64,000 nucleotides of DNA from Bacteroidia bacterium (GTDB lineage: Bacteria > Bacteroidota > Bacteroidia > NS11-12g > UBA955), in assembly GCA_023653095.1 (NCBI GenBank), contig JAMNXP010000008.1, forward strand, positions 37,930-101,929. Direction: 5' to 3'. The position numbers were made by a program, and so were the translations under genes. A model generated the notes under the pieces. It worked only from the letters and a program-made list of their open reading frames with translations, was not told the origin of the DNA and made no database searches. Shown here piece after piece: positions 1 to 7,683 of this stretch (its first letter is position 1; each line of letters begins with the position of its first letter).

Positions 1-2
1 TC

Positions 3-323
3 AATCAAGGACAATTTTCCAAAAGGGCAATGCGTTGGACTCCATATCGGTTTTGCGAAAGCCCTAAAGATGGTGAATATCGATATTCATTTAGGTTCAA
101 TCCAAAATTTAGCAATGTAAATGATCAATATAAGGTGAGACATCAATCAGATGCATATTCAAAAACCTTATTTTATAAAGACGGCTTACTAATCGATTTT
201 TTTAAATTTAATGAATTGTTAGATGAGAATTATGGTTATACACCAGCTTCTTTAGAAGCTGAGTTGTTGAGTAAATTCTTGATTGAAACTAGGAATTTAC
301 CTCCAGCGAATAATTCGCTTTAA
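3..323 (+). CDS. C-terminal part of an unrecognised protein, cut by window edge
   Basis: An open frame enters from the left edge and reads about 107 codons to a stop at 321-323. The first ATG inside the window (position 30) is in frame, but the frame is open upstream of it, so the true start is most likely outside the window. The residues are mixed and charged, with many aromatic residues (TPYRFCESPKDGEYRYSF) and no signal peptide or membrane segment. I do not recognise a family. It lies on the same strand as the AAA+ ATPase 110 bases downstream and could belong to the same accessory cluster. No function is proposed. Confidence 0.5.
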   Translation, partial: NQGQFSKRAMRWTPYRFCESPKDGEYRYSFRFNPKFSNVNDQYKVRHQSDAYSKTLFYKDGLLIDFFKFNELLDENYGYTPASLEAELLSKFLIETRNLPPANNSL

Positions 324-386
324 TTTGGTTTTCTCGGTTTTATTTCTTATATTTAGTTTTCCTCAATTTTAAGAAGTTAAAAAATC

Positions 387-404
387 CCTCCAGAAAGGAG
401 GTGA
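387..404 (+). promoter_or_regulatory. Perfect Shine-Dalgarno inside a small hairpin
   Basis: AAAGGAGGTGA at 394-404 is a full-length match to the 16S anti-Shine-Dalgarno, unusual for Bacteroidota, which rarely use it. CCTCC (387-391) pairs with GGAGG (397-401) around an AGAAA loop, so the site may be masked. It lies too far (about 30 bases) before the ATG at 434 to serve that start directly. A GTG at 401 lies inside the motif itself. Confidence 0.4.
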
Positions 405-433
405 CCTTTTATTGTCAAAAAAATAAAATAATC

Positions 434-2167
434 ATGATATCAGAATTACTCGAAAACACATCCCAAGACGAAAAAAATTTGATTCAAATGGTGAAGACTG
501 CTTATGCAGATATTCAGACGCATTGCATGACCACTAAACCCATTGAGGAGCTGCAAGGAGTTTTGACCCTGGCTGAGAATTTTAAAATAAGTGCGCATAG
601 GGCGGCAATTTTTTGCACTGCTTATTGTATAAGTGAGAAACAGTCGCGTTTGAGTGATAAGTTGTTGTATGCCGTATTGAGGAATTATTTTAACGACAAT
701 CTTAGCTCATTCAGGATTGAATTGCGTGAGATGAAACGATTGGGCCTTTTGCATCGGGGGAAAAACGATGAAGGACAATATCAAATTTCGGTGCAAAGTA
801 AATTTGTTCAGGCGCTAGATGAAAATGATCTGACCGCTTTTCAAAATATTGGGCCTAAGGGACTTGAATCGGCGTTGGAGTATTTCAAGAAGAAGGTTTT
901 GGATCATGACGAACTTACGGAAAATGAAATTTGTAAAGTCATTGAGGATATTGAAAGCGCAAACCAAGATCTGAATATTGTGAAATACTGCAATGATCAA
1001 ATGTTCTATTTTGCCTATGCCAATACTGCTGCATTGTATGCTATTTGCGCGAAAGCGGTGGTGGATAATCAGAGTTTTGACTTCAGTTATATGGATGCGT
1101 TTCTTCATTTTGGACGCAAACCCATTCAAAGACTTCGGGATAACATCTTGGATGGTAGTTGGAGTCCTATCGAGGCTGGATTGGTTGAAATTGAGGGTGG
1201 GAATCACTTAGAACACAATCCGAATTTGAGATTAACTTCCAAGGGGTATGATGTTTTGTTGAAGGAGTTGGATCCTGACTTGCTGAAATCCATCAGAGCA
1301 AAAATTGGTTCAATAAAAACACCTTTGATGAATTCGAGGGATATCAACAAGGTGAGTTTGTATTTCAATCCCCCGCTGGCAGAAAAAACGAGACGAATTG
1401 CTGAGTTGCTTTCGAAGGATTCATTTGCTCGATATCAGGCGCAATTCCCGAAGAACGCAAAGATGACGGGTTTGACGGTGTTGTTTCACGGGGGACCTGG
1501 ATGCGGGAAGACCGAATTTGCTTTGCAGTTGAGCCGTTTGACGGGTAGATCGCTGATGAAGGTGCAGGTAACGGATTTTCAATCGAAGTGGGTTGGGGAA
1601 AGCGAGAGTCAGTTGAAGCAGATTTTCAGAGATTATAGGGTGGCATGTGAGCGTTTGGAATTGAAGCCCATATTGTTTTTGAACGAATGCGATCAAGTAT
1701 TGGGGAAGCGTGTGAATATATCGAGTGCGGTAGACCAGATGAGCAATTCGTTGCAGAACATATTGTTGGAAGAAATGGAAAATTTCGACGGTATTTTACT
1801 GGGGACAACCAATTTAACACAGAACATGGATTCGGCATTTGAGCGCAGGTGGGTAATGAAAGTCTTGTTTGACGCTCCCAACAAGGCGGCAAAACTATCC
1901 ATTTGGAAGTCGGCAATCAAAGGATTAAGGGCATCGGAACTTGAAGTTTTGGTAGATCAATTTGATTTCACACCCGGAGAAATCGCTAACATTGCAAGAC
2001 GGTTTTCGGTAGAAAAACTGTTGGGCTTAACGCAACCAAGACTAAAAACTTTAATTGAATTGTGCGAATCGGAGCGCTTGGAGTCTCAAAAATCAACTAA
2101 AAGTATAGGATTTACATTTGAAAATTCAATTCAAAAAAACCTGGATGTAAGATCCATAATTATTTGA
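434..2167 (+). CDS. AAA+ family ATPase
   Basis: A 577-residue soluble protein with a C-terminal AAA+ module. Walker A is GGPGCGKT near residue 353, followed by a substrate-loop segment (SKWVGESE) typical of the classic AAA clade. The Walker B-like strand ILFLNECD near residue 415 has Asn where most members have the first Asp, and a DSAFERRW motif near 470 supplies the arginine finger. The N-terminal 340 residues are helical and unassigned. Proteins of this build remodel or extract a partner using ATP; no partner is visible. The frame is open from a GTG at 401, but ATG 434 is the better start. The flanking genes are accessory in character, so a mobile or defence-linked role is possible but unproven. 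Confidence 0.8.
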   Translation: MISELLENTSQDEKNLIQMVKTAYADIQTHCMTTKPIEELQGVLTLAENFKISAHRAAIFCTAYCISEKQSRLSDKLLYAVLRNYFNDNLSSFRIELREMKRLGLLHRGKNDEGQYQISVQSKFVQALDENDLTAFQNIGPKGLESALEYFKKKVLDHDELTENEICKVIEDIESANQDLNIVKYCNDQMFYFAYANTAALYAICAKAVVDNQSFDFSYMDAFLHFGRKPIQRLRDNILDGSWSPIEAGLVEIEGGNHLEHNPNLRLTSKGYDVLLKELDPDLLKSIRAKIGSIKTPLMNSRDINKVSLYFNPPLAEKTRRIAELLSKDSFARYQAQFPKNAKMTGLTVLFHGGPGCGKTEFALQLSRLTGRSLMKVQVTDFQSKWVGESESQLKQIFRDYRVACERLELKPILFLNECDQVLGKRVNISSAVDQMSNSLQNILLEEMENFDGILLGTTNLTQNMDSAFERRWVMKVLFDAPNKAAKLSIWKSAIKGLRASELEVLVDQFDFTPGEIANIARRFSVEKLLGLTQPRLKTLIELCESERLESQKSTKSIGFTFENSIQKNLDVRSIII

Positions 2168-2206
2168 TCACTACTAGTTTTTAATGGGCCTTGCCACGTT
2201 GAAGAT

Positions 2207-2368
2207 ATGGGGAATTTGACGAATTTCAATTGTTTAACTTGGTATTCTCTAGGAATAAGAGAGATACCTGCTACTATAAGACATAACTCAAACATTAACC
2301 AATGCATAAAATTGCTTAAAAAGGAAGGACAATTAAAAGCATATATTTGTAATATAACCAGAAATTGA
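2207..2368 (+). CDS. Small hypothetical ORF (53 aa)
   Basis: A 53-codon frame begins ATGGGGAATTTG and stops at 2366-2368, ten bases before the next gene. The frame is in fact open back to the stop of the AAA+ gene at 2167. It encodes a basic, asparagine-rich peptide with an amphipathic stretch (CIKLLKKEGQLKAY). No family is recognised, and it could be the degraded end of a larger gene. It is listed because it fills the gap between two accessory genes on the same strand. Confidence 0.25.
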   Translation: MGNLTNFNCLTWYSLGIREIPATIRHNSNINQCIKLLKKEGQLKAYICNITRN

Positions 2369-2378
2369 ATCCATAACT

Positions 2379-3125
2379 ATGATAATTGAAATTGGAAACC
2401 CACTCATCAATTTACTTGAACATAGAGTTTTTGCAATACCCGCATTAAATTGGAACGCAGAATTACCGCAAGTCGAAAATGCAAATGGGACTATACAAGC
2501 ACTTTACACAACATGGTTGAGGCATGGTCACGAACATTTAGCAGGACGTTTATCTCAAATTTTAGAGGACAATCCAATTAATGCAACAAACATAGAAAAT
2601 CTAATTATCAATCCGCAAATAAATAATTATCTAATCAACAATGATGAAGAAACATTATTGAATATTTTTCATGCAATTCAGCTTTGGGGAGGGAAACAGG
2701 CAAGACAATTTTATCTGCAAAACATTATTTTGAATTTACAATCGTACTCAAATTTTGTTCAGTCTATAATTGAAGCACAGAGTATCGAATTAATAATTAA
2801 TCACACACAAAATATAATTTTCCAAACCCCACAATTTGATATAGCTTTCGCAACTAAACATGTGAGTTTTTGGTTAAATTATGCAAATGCACCAATAAAA
2901 CTGCCGATATATGATAGTGTGATGTCAAAAGGCACGATGGGCCGAAGTAAAACATATCAACAATTTGGTGATTTGCATAGGTATTGGCAAGGATTCACGG
3001 AGGATTTTAATATTCTACAAATTGAAAATCCGGCATTAACGGTTATGAGTATGGAGCGTCAGTTATTTAATTTTTTCAGACAAAATCCCACACCTTCAAT
3101 TCATTGGCCACGACAAATATTATAA
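2379..3125 (+). CDS. Probable OGG-fold / HhH-GPD-like protein
   Basis: A 248-residue soluble protein. The segment AFATKHVSFWLNY...LPIYDSVM carries Lys160 and Asp179, 19 residues apart. That matches the spacing of the catalytic Lys249 and Asp268 of human OGG1, and the surrounding pattern (xTKxxxFW ... PIYDSxxxxG) resembles bacterial proteins with an OGG-type glycosylase fold. Such enzymes excise oxidised guanine from DNA through a Lys Schiff base. The classical helix-hairpin-helix glycines just before the lysine are not obvious, so the fold assignment is inferred. The gene is unusually AT-rich and lies in an accessory region, suggesting horizontal origin. Enzymatic activity is uncertain; it might instead be a catalytically altered defence component. 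Confidence 0.45.
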   Translation: MIIEIGNPLINLLEHRVFAIPALNWNAELPQVENANGTIQALYTTWLRHGHEHLAGRLSQILEDNPINATNIENLIINPQINNYLINNDEETLLNIFHAIQLWGGKQARQFYLQNIILNLQSYSNFVQSIIEAQSIELIINHTQNIIFQTPQFDIAFATKHVSFWLNYANAPIKLPIYDSVMSKGTMGRSKTYQQFGDLHRYWQGFTEDFNILQIENPALTVMSMERQLFNFFRQNPTPSIHWPRQIL

Positions 3126-3231
3126 CAACATCTATTTTTGAAATTGTAAAAGTTAATTTTCCTGTAAGTAACATATTTCTCGAATTGGGTTAGTTTCGAC
3201 TTAAAACAATGCCCCGTTAAAGGCAGTTTAT

Positions 3232-3251
3232 GAGTGTCGTCAACGACACTC
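3232..3251 (+). terminator. Hairpin after the OGG-like gene
   Basis: GAGTGTCG (3232-3239) and CGACACTC (3244-3251) form a perfect 8-bp stem with a TCAA loop, followed by TTTGTTAG. It lies about 105 bases after the stop at 3125. The T-tract is short, so termination is plausible but not certain. Confidence 0.45.
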
Positions 3252-3288
3252 TTTGTTAGTAATCAATAATGTGACATATCTTCGCTCT

Positions 3289-3458
3289 ATGAAATCTTAC
3301 GTTCGGTCGGCTGTGATTGTATTCCTGTCTGTGGTTTGGTTTGTGGGGAGACTTCGAATGCGCAGACTTCGCCGAGTTTGAGTCCCCAGGAAAAAGTGAA
3401 ATATGACTCAACAGGGGCAGTGACAAGGGTCAGCGCGTTGGAAGAAACGGTGAATTGA
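3289..3458 (+). pseudogene. Decayed secreted-protein gene start (copy 1)
   Basis: ATG at 3289 opens a signal-peptide-like frame (MKSYVRSAVIVFLSVVW) that is frameshifted before the expected Ala-Gln cleavage site. Resuming in the shifted frame gives NAQTSPSLSPQEKVKYDS and then an in-frame TGA at 3456-3458. Bases 3356-3402 match 7173-7219 at 46 of 47 positions, so this is one of two copies of the same gene start. After the TGA the frame is open again to about 3629 but shows no recognisable domain. This stretch (3126-3612) therefore holds a hairpin and a gene remnant, with no intact gene seen. Confidence 0.6.
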
Positions 3459-3612
3459 CCGGAATTTACGGCCGAAGCCATCAGGGTTTTCCAGAGTTCG
3501 CGAAGTGGATACCGGGATTATAAATGGCAGAAATGTGAATTCTTGGCGGGTTGCTCTCTAGTAGAGCAAAGTTCCGTTTTATTCAGTGGTATTTCTTCCA
3601 AGTTTAACCTTT

Positions 3613-4365
3613 TTATTGAGGCACTTTGAATGATTTCTTGAATTGCTCAAAGACATTTTGGGGGTCAATAGTGCTCAATCCCATTTCTTTAAAAATGGCT
3701 TTATCTGGTAAATCGCTAGAGGTTAATTTAGTGAAATGGTTTATGTGTTCTTGAATGGTTTTAGGCAAATCAAATTCTGATTTAGGCGTAAGCATTACCG
3801 CTAAACGAAACACGTCTGCATTGTGCTTTTTCAATTGTTTTGCATCTTCTTTGCTTCCGTTGTCTATTCTTTCTTTGATATCCAAAAATGCCCTTGCCTT
3901 CAAACAGATCAATGCTTCAATATTGGCATGATGTAAACCATCTTCCACCTGACTGTGTTCAATTATGTATTGGTAATAGTCTTTATTTAGGAGGATCGCT
4001 GATAAGCTCGATAGGTTATCATCAACTGGAATAGGAGTTAGATGTGCTTCCTCTTCTAAAACAATCACATCGGGAGCTCTTGAAAACAATTCTAGTTGAT
4101 GCGGAAACTCGATATTTGCTGGTTTAACAAATCGGAAATACTCTCTTTCGTCATTGCTTTTTTCCCTTTGTTGGTATTTTCCATCGTTAATAAACTTCCA
4201 AAACTGCTTTACAAAATCAGAACTCAAGGCTTCTACCACCAAAATAATATCTATATCTTTAGTTGCTCTGGGAACAAAGCCTGCTTCATCAATGATTATG
4301 TCACAAGCAGTACCTCCAATAATGATGTAATTGTTGGGATACTGCTCAAAGTATTTTTTGAACAT
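3613..4365 (-). CDS. Nucleotidyltransferase-fold toxin, AbiEii-like
   Basis: A 250-residue protein with the polymerase-beta nucleotidyltransferase signature: IIGGTACD, then RATKDIDIIL with the D-x-D metal pair. A later K-x-RA...R...D...DVFRLAV helix resembles motifs III and IV of AbiEii/MenT-type enzymes. Members transfer nucleotides from NTPs to targets such as tRNA and act as toxins of type IV toxin-antitoxin or phage abortive-infection pairs. The preferred start is ATG 4365, because AGAGGA lies 6 bases before it; an in-frame ATG at 4383 would overlap the upstream stop by 7 bases. It directly follows the winged-helix gene at 4377-5399 on the same strand, the expected antitoxin-then-toxin order. 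Confidence 0.7.
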   Translation of the reverse strand: MFKKYFEQYPNNYIIIGGTACDIIIDEAGFVPRATKDIDIILVVEALSSDFVKQFWKFINDGKYQQREKSNDEREYFRFVKPANIEFPHQLELFSRAPDVIVLEEEAHLTPIPVDDNLSSLSAILLNKDYYQYIIEHSQVEDGLHHANIEALICLKARAFLDIKERIDNGSKEDAKQLKKHNADVFRLAVMLTPKSEFDLPKTIQEHINHFTKLTSSDLPDKAIFKEMGLSTIDPQNVFEQFKKSFKVPQ

Positions 4366-4376
4366 ATTTAATCCTC

Positions 4377-5399
4377 TTACCATATGAATTTCTTTAAAAT
4401 TTCGTCTAATGCCATTTCAATGCGTTCATCTCTGTTGTCCATCATACTGAGATATAATGAGAGCGGATCTACGACTGTTCTTTTATCTGGTAATTCGTTG
4501 ACCAAGGTCAATGGGTTGTATTTCCATACCTCTAACGCATACCTACCTTCATATTCATTGAGATTCACCCATTCATTTCTTTTTTGTAAATCATAAAAAA
4601 CGGTTTTTTCAATTGCGAAATATTCTTGCTTGCTTGGATTCAAATCTGTGTATTCAGGCAAGGCAGATGCATTGCTTTGCAACAGAAATAAATCTTTAGG
4701 TTTTTCGTCTACATACACCGTTTTAATGATAGGATTTATCAAAAGTTTTTGTTGATAGGCTGTTTTCCATATCTCACTCAATTCACCTCTAAAACGGATG
4801 AATTTTTCTTTTTCTCCTACTACGTCAATTAAATTATGGATTTTTAAATTTTCAATTGCATTTGTAACAGCCATGGGCGTGTAACCTAATTTCAAGGCAA
4901 TTTCTTTAAAGGAATGTCCTTCTAATTTCCACTGCTCGTCCCTGTTAATAATTCGGTAAATCAATAGAAATTGTGCAGACGGAAGCAATGATTCCTTTTT
5001 TTGCTTCGACTTTGAGAGAAAAAAGTTTTCACGCAAGTCAATCAGTAGATTGGGCATGTAGAGTTGTTTTCCCGGTACAATAAAGTTGATGCCTTTTTCA
5101 ATCAATCGTTTCCGATTGAAGGCTTGTACATTTGACAATACTATTACTACTTTTTGGTTTAGTAGTTTTTTTAATTGAGTGACCTGTTTTTCGGTTTGCT
5201 GAATACTGAGTTTATCATCATTTTTCAGCTCTGCCAGAATAATTTCTGTATTGAATATAGGTGTTCGGTAAAGTTTGAAGGTCTCATGGATGTACATTGG
5301 GAGCTTATCTAATTGGCTTTTGGCTAATGGACTTACAGATGGCTGAATGCCTAACACTTCCTCAATATATGCCAGCGTATTTCTCATTTTGTTATCCAT
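4377..5399 (-). CDS. Winged-helix regulator, probable AbiEi-type antitoxin
   Basis: A 340-residue protein with a central winged-helix segment at about residues 155-205 (HSFKEIALKLGYTPMAVTNA), resembling MarR-type DNA-binding domains. The N-terminal part is mixed alpha/beta. The C-terminal part is a separate domain ending in DPLSLYLSMMDNRDERIEMA. It lies directly upstream of the nucleotidyltransferase gene. AbiEi antitoxins have an N-terminal winged helix and autorepress through repeats at their own promoter; here three copies of one 12-16 bp motif cover the start codon and promoter. The domain order differs from textbook AbiEi, where the helix is N-terminal, so this may be a variant antitoxin family. 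Confidence 0.6.
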   Translation of the reverse strand: MDNKMRNTLAYIEEVLGIQPSVSPLAKSQLDKLPMYIHETFKLYRTPIFNTEIILAELKNDDKLSIQQTEKQVTQLKKLLNQKVVIVLSNVQAFNRKRLIEKGINFIVPGKQLYMPNLLIDLRENFFLSKSKQKKESLLPSAQFLLIYRIINRDEQWKLEGHSFKEIALKLGYTPMAVTNAIENLKIHNLIDVVGEKEKFIRFRGELSEIWKTAYQQKLLINPIIKTVYVDEKPKDLFLLQSNASALPEYTDLNPSKQEYFAIEKTVFYDLQKRNEWVNLNEYEGRYALEVWKYNPLTLVNELPDKRTVVDPLSLYLSMMDNRDERIEMALDEILKKFIW

Positions 5400-5444
5400 G
5401 ATAAAGATTGTTATGCATGATAAAGAAATTAACTTTATTATGCA
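5391..5444 (-). promoter_or_regulatory. Three-copy operator at the antitoxin start
   Basis: GTTATCCATGATAAAG (5391-5406) and GTTATGCATGATAAAG (5410-5425) are direct repeats differing at one base, 19 bp apart. CTTTATTATGCA (5433-5444) is an inverted copy of TGCATGATAAAG (5414-5425) with one mismatch. The first copy contains the antitoxin start codon. The layout fits autorepression by the product of 4377-5399. Confidence 0.7.
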
Positions 5445-5450
5445 AATATA
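5443..5450 (-). promoter_or_regulatory. Bacteroidota -7 promoter element
   Basis: On the minus strand this reads TATATTTG, an exact match to the TAnnTTTG -7 consensus of Bacteroidota promoters. It touches the outermost operator repeat, so a bound repressor would block polymerase. No clear -33 TTTG is seen upstream. Confidence 0.5.
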
Positions 5451-5468
5451 GGTTTATTGTGCTGATTT

Positions 5469-6233
5469 TTAAATCTCTATCGATTTACCTGTATCAAAAA
5501 GCAAATGTTCGATTTGTTGCACATAACCCAGTTGATTTGTGACAAGCTTGGTTTTTCCAATTTTAAACTCAGGGATGTTACAATGATGATGTCCGTATAC
5601 CCAGTAATCAATGTTGGAAGATTCAATTAAATCAAATAACTCTACCGCAAAAGCTTCGTTGAGTGCATCGCCCTTGTATTGCTCAGGATAGTTGAGAAAA
5701 GTTGGGAGGTGATGCGTAAACACCGCTATTTTTTCTTCTTTGGCAATTGTAAGATCGTTTTGAATAAAGGCTAAACTCTCTCTATGCAGTTCATTGTATT
5801 GCTCTGATGAAAAACGATATCCATTGTGCTTTATCAATCGAAAATCATTCATGCTTCTTTCAATATGCCATTGATTGCCTTCGCTGATGCGGCTCCAAAG
5901 CGTTGAAAATAGCAGACGGGTGTTTTTATAAACGGCCGATGTGTTATTGACTAAAAAGACATTACTCTTGATTTTTTCATTGAGCGTTCCACATTTCTTT
6001 GAGATATCAAAGTGATAGTATTCATGATTTCCGGGCAGCCAATAGGTAGCTTCAAAATTATCTGCCACATAATTGAAAAAATCATGGTGTTTATCAAGTA
6101 TTTTAAAAGGAACAATATCGCCTGCCAATACCAATACATCTCCTACTGGTTGAAGTGGGTGCTGCTTAATAAATTTCTTGTTTTCAGGGAACTCTAAATG
6201 GAGATCTGAGGCGTATTGAATATAAGTGGCCAT
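5469..6233 (-). CDS. Calcineurin-like metallophosphoesterase
   Basis: A 254-residue cytosolic protein with the full set of metallophosphoesterase motifs in order: SDLHLE (metal-binding D and H), LAGDI, LPGNHEYY, FTHH and YGHHH. The family hydrolyses phosphodiesters or phosphomonoesters at a di-metal centre; the substrate cannot be read from sequence. Its length and compact form match stand-alone phosphoesterases often found near phage or toxin-antitoxin genes. It lies between the antitoxin promoter and the RhuM remnant on the same strand, with its own gap on each side. It is probably active, since no motif is damaged. Confidence 0.85.
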   Translation of the reverse strand: MATYIQYASDLHLEFPENKKFIKQHPLQPVGDVLVLAGDIVPFKILDKHHDFFNYVADNFEATYWLPGNHEYYHFDISKKCGTLNEKIKSNVFLVNNTSAVYKNTRLLFSTLWSRISEGNQWHIERSMNDFRLIKHNGYRFSSEQYNELHRESLAFIQNDLTIAKEEKIAVFTHHLPTFLNYPEQYKGDALNEAFAVELFDLIESSNIDYWVYGHHHCNIPEFKIGKTKLVTNQLGYVQQIEHLLFDTGKSIEI

Positions 6234-6275
6234 CGTTTATTTTAGTTGCATTACAAGGTTAGTATACTGGCTTTA

Positions 6276-6976
6276 CTATGGTTTTCGGTGTAATTTCTTT
6301 GTTTCCTTTTCTAGATGCTCAATAAAATGTTTTTCTATATCGCTTAATTCTGTTAAAGAGCTTTCTTTATATTTTTCGTATTCAAATTGTGCTTTATTCA
6401 GCATCTGTTGATGACTGATTGTGCAGCCCAATGCATCTTATTTTGAACAGTTTGAAAAAATAGAACCGACATATCATTTTTAGGATCATAATCAACACTC
6501 GTAGCATAAATTTCGAGCACTTTCCGCCAAAACACCTTTTCGCTACTTCGTATGTCTCGAATACGTGCGAGTAATTCATCAAAGTAGTTACCACCGCCAG
6601 CTTGTTTCAGGAGCTCGTCATTGATGGTGAATCCTTTGATAAGATACTCTTTTAGCCTAGCTGTAGCCCATTGCCTGAATTTCGTTCCCTGATGGCTTTT
6701 AACCCGATAACCTACAGAAATGATTGCATCAAGATTGTAAATATTGGTAGGCTTTGTAGAAAAATCGGAATTTCCGATTTTTCTCATTGTGGCGTTTTTT
6801 TCAAGCTCTTGCTCTCGGTAGATATTTAGTAAATGTTCATTAATGGTTGAACGCGACTTTTGAAACAATTCAGCCATTTGATCTATAGTTAACCAAACGG
6901 TTTCGTCTTCAAGCCGAGTCTCAATTTTAGTAAGTCCATCTTCCGTTTGATAAATTATGATGTTACTGTCTGCCAT
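6276..6976 (-). pseudogene. RhuM-family gene with internal deletion
   Basis: The first 185 codons read as a normal virulence RhuM-family protein (WLTIDQMAELFQKSRSTINEH, then YRVKSHQGTKFRQWATARLKEY, then ATSVDYDP and FFQTVQNKMHWAA). The frame then stops at 6398 after 192 residues, where relatives continue to roughly 330. In another frame just beyond, a segment (MLNKAQFEYEKYKESS...DIEKHFIEHLEKE) resembles the C-terminal end of the same family and ends at 6276. The simplest reading is a deletion of the region between, with loss of frame. RhuM proteins are linked to pathogenicity and mobile islands; their biochemical role is poorly defined. A truncated but expressed protein remains possible. Confidence 0.65.
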
Positions 6977-7110
6977 GATTATTTATTAATTGAGTTAAGT
7001 AATTGTTGATTTCTTCTCGTGCCTTCAGCAATTATCCCTAAAAGTGTTCAATTTAATTCTATACAATGAGAATGTCAACCTCCGCAGAATTTTCTCTAAA
7101 TCTTCGCCAT

Positions 7111-7227
7111 ATGAAGTCTTCCATCCGTGAGGTTGTAATTGTTATTCTGTCTGTGGTTTGCGGGGCGACGGTGAATGCGCAGACTTCGCCGAGTTTGAGT
7201 CCCCAGGGAAAAGTGAAATGTCCTTGA
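7111..7227 (+). pseudogene. Secreted-protein gene start (copy 2)
   Basis: ATG 7111 opens an intact signal peptide (MKSSIREVVIVILSVVCG, cleavage after NAQ) followed by TSPSLSPQGKVK and a TGA at 7225-7227, giving only 38 codons. Bases 7173-7219 match 3356-3402 at 46 of 47 positions, and weaker similarity runs back to about 7103. A 38-residue product with a good export signal is too short for the usual T9SS cargo, so this is read as the front of a gene cut off by rearrangement. Confidence 0.55.
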
Positions 7228-7263
7228 GATTGAGTATTCGCTGAGATTTTGTATTATTGTAAT

Positions 7264-7683
7264 ATGCAATTAATTAAAGCAGTTCTACTTCCGTTGCTCT
7301 TTTTGGGGATGATGAATCCGTTGAAGTCGCAAAATACAGATTTGCACCAAGGGGCAAAGGTGGGTATTGGTGTGGCTGCGGTTGCTGGAATAGCTGTACT
7401 TGCGGGCGATTGGCTCATGAAAACTACGTCTTCTGGCGAATTGACCATAGATACTTTGCAAAAGAAACAGTCGCTTTCAAAAATGTTAAAGAGTTCGAGA
7501 ACGGCAGGAGTGATTGCGGTAAGCAGCGGAATCATTGGTTACGCGCTACTAGAGAGAGGGCAATTGCCGGGAGCTTTGGTGTTTGGAGGTATGTCTTTAA
7601 CGTCATCGGTGGTGGCGATTTTGAAGAAAAGACAGTGGGAAAATACGGTGAGTCAGCGTTTGGATATGCTCAACCGTAAATGA
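7264..7683 (+). CDS. Small exported or membrane protein, unknown
   Basis: A 139-residue protein from ATG 7264 (a TTG at 7249 is also in frame). It begins with a signal peptide (MQLIKAVLLPLLFLGMMNPLKSQ) and then has three glycine- and alanine-rich hydrophobic stretches: VGIGVAAVAGIAVLAG, GVIAVSSGIIGYAL and GALVFGGMSLTSSVVAIL. These could be membrane segments or short glycine-zipper hairpins. No family is recognised. Its stop overlaps the ATG of the TPM-domain gene by 4 bp, so the two are probably translated together, which points to a shared envelope role. Confidence 0.6.
   Translation: MQLIKAVLLPLLFLGMMNPLKSQNTDLHQGAKVGIGVAAVAGIAVLAGDWLMKTTSSGELTIDTLQKKQSLSKMLKSSRTAGVIAVSSGIIGYALLERGQLPGALVFGGMSLTSSVVAILKKRQWENTVSQRLDMLNRK

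Noticed and set aside
815..1207. 130-codon minus-strand frame
   Set aside because: Lies wholly inside the AAA+ gene in antisense with no recognisable motif.
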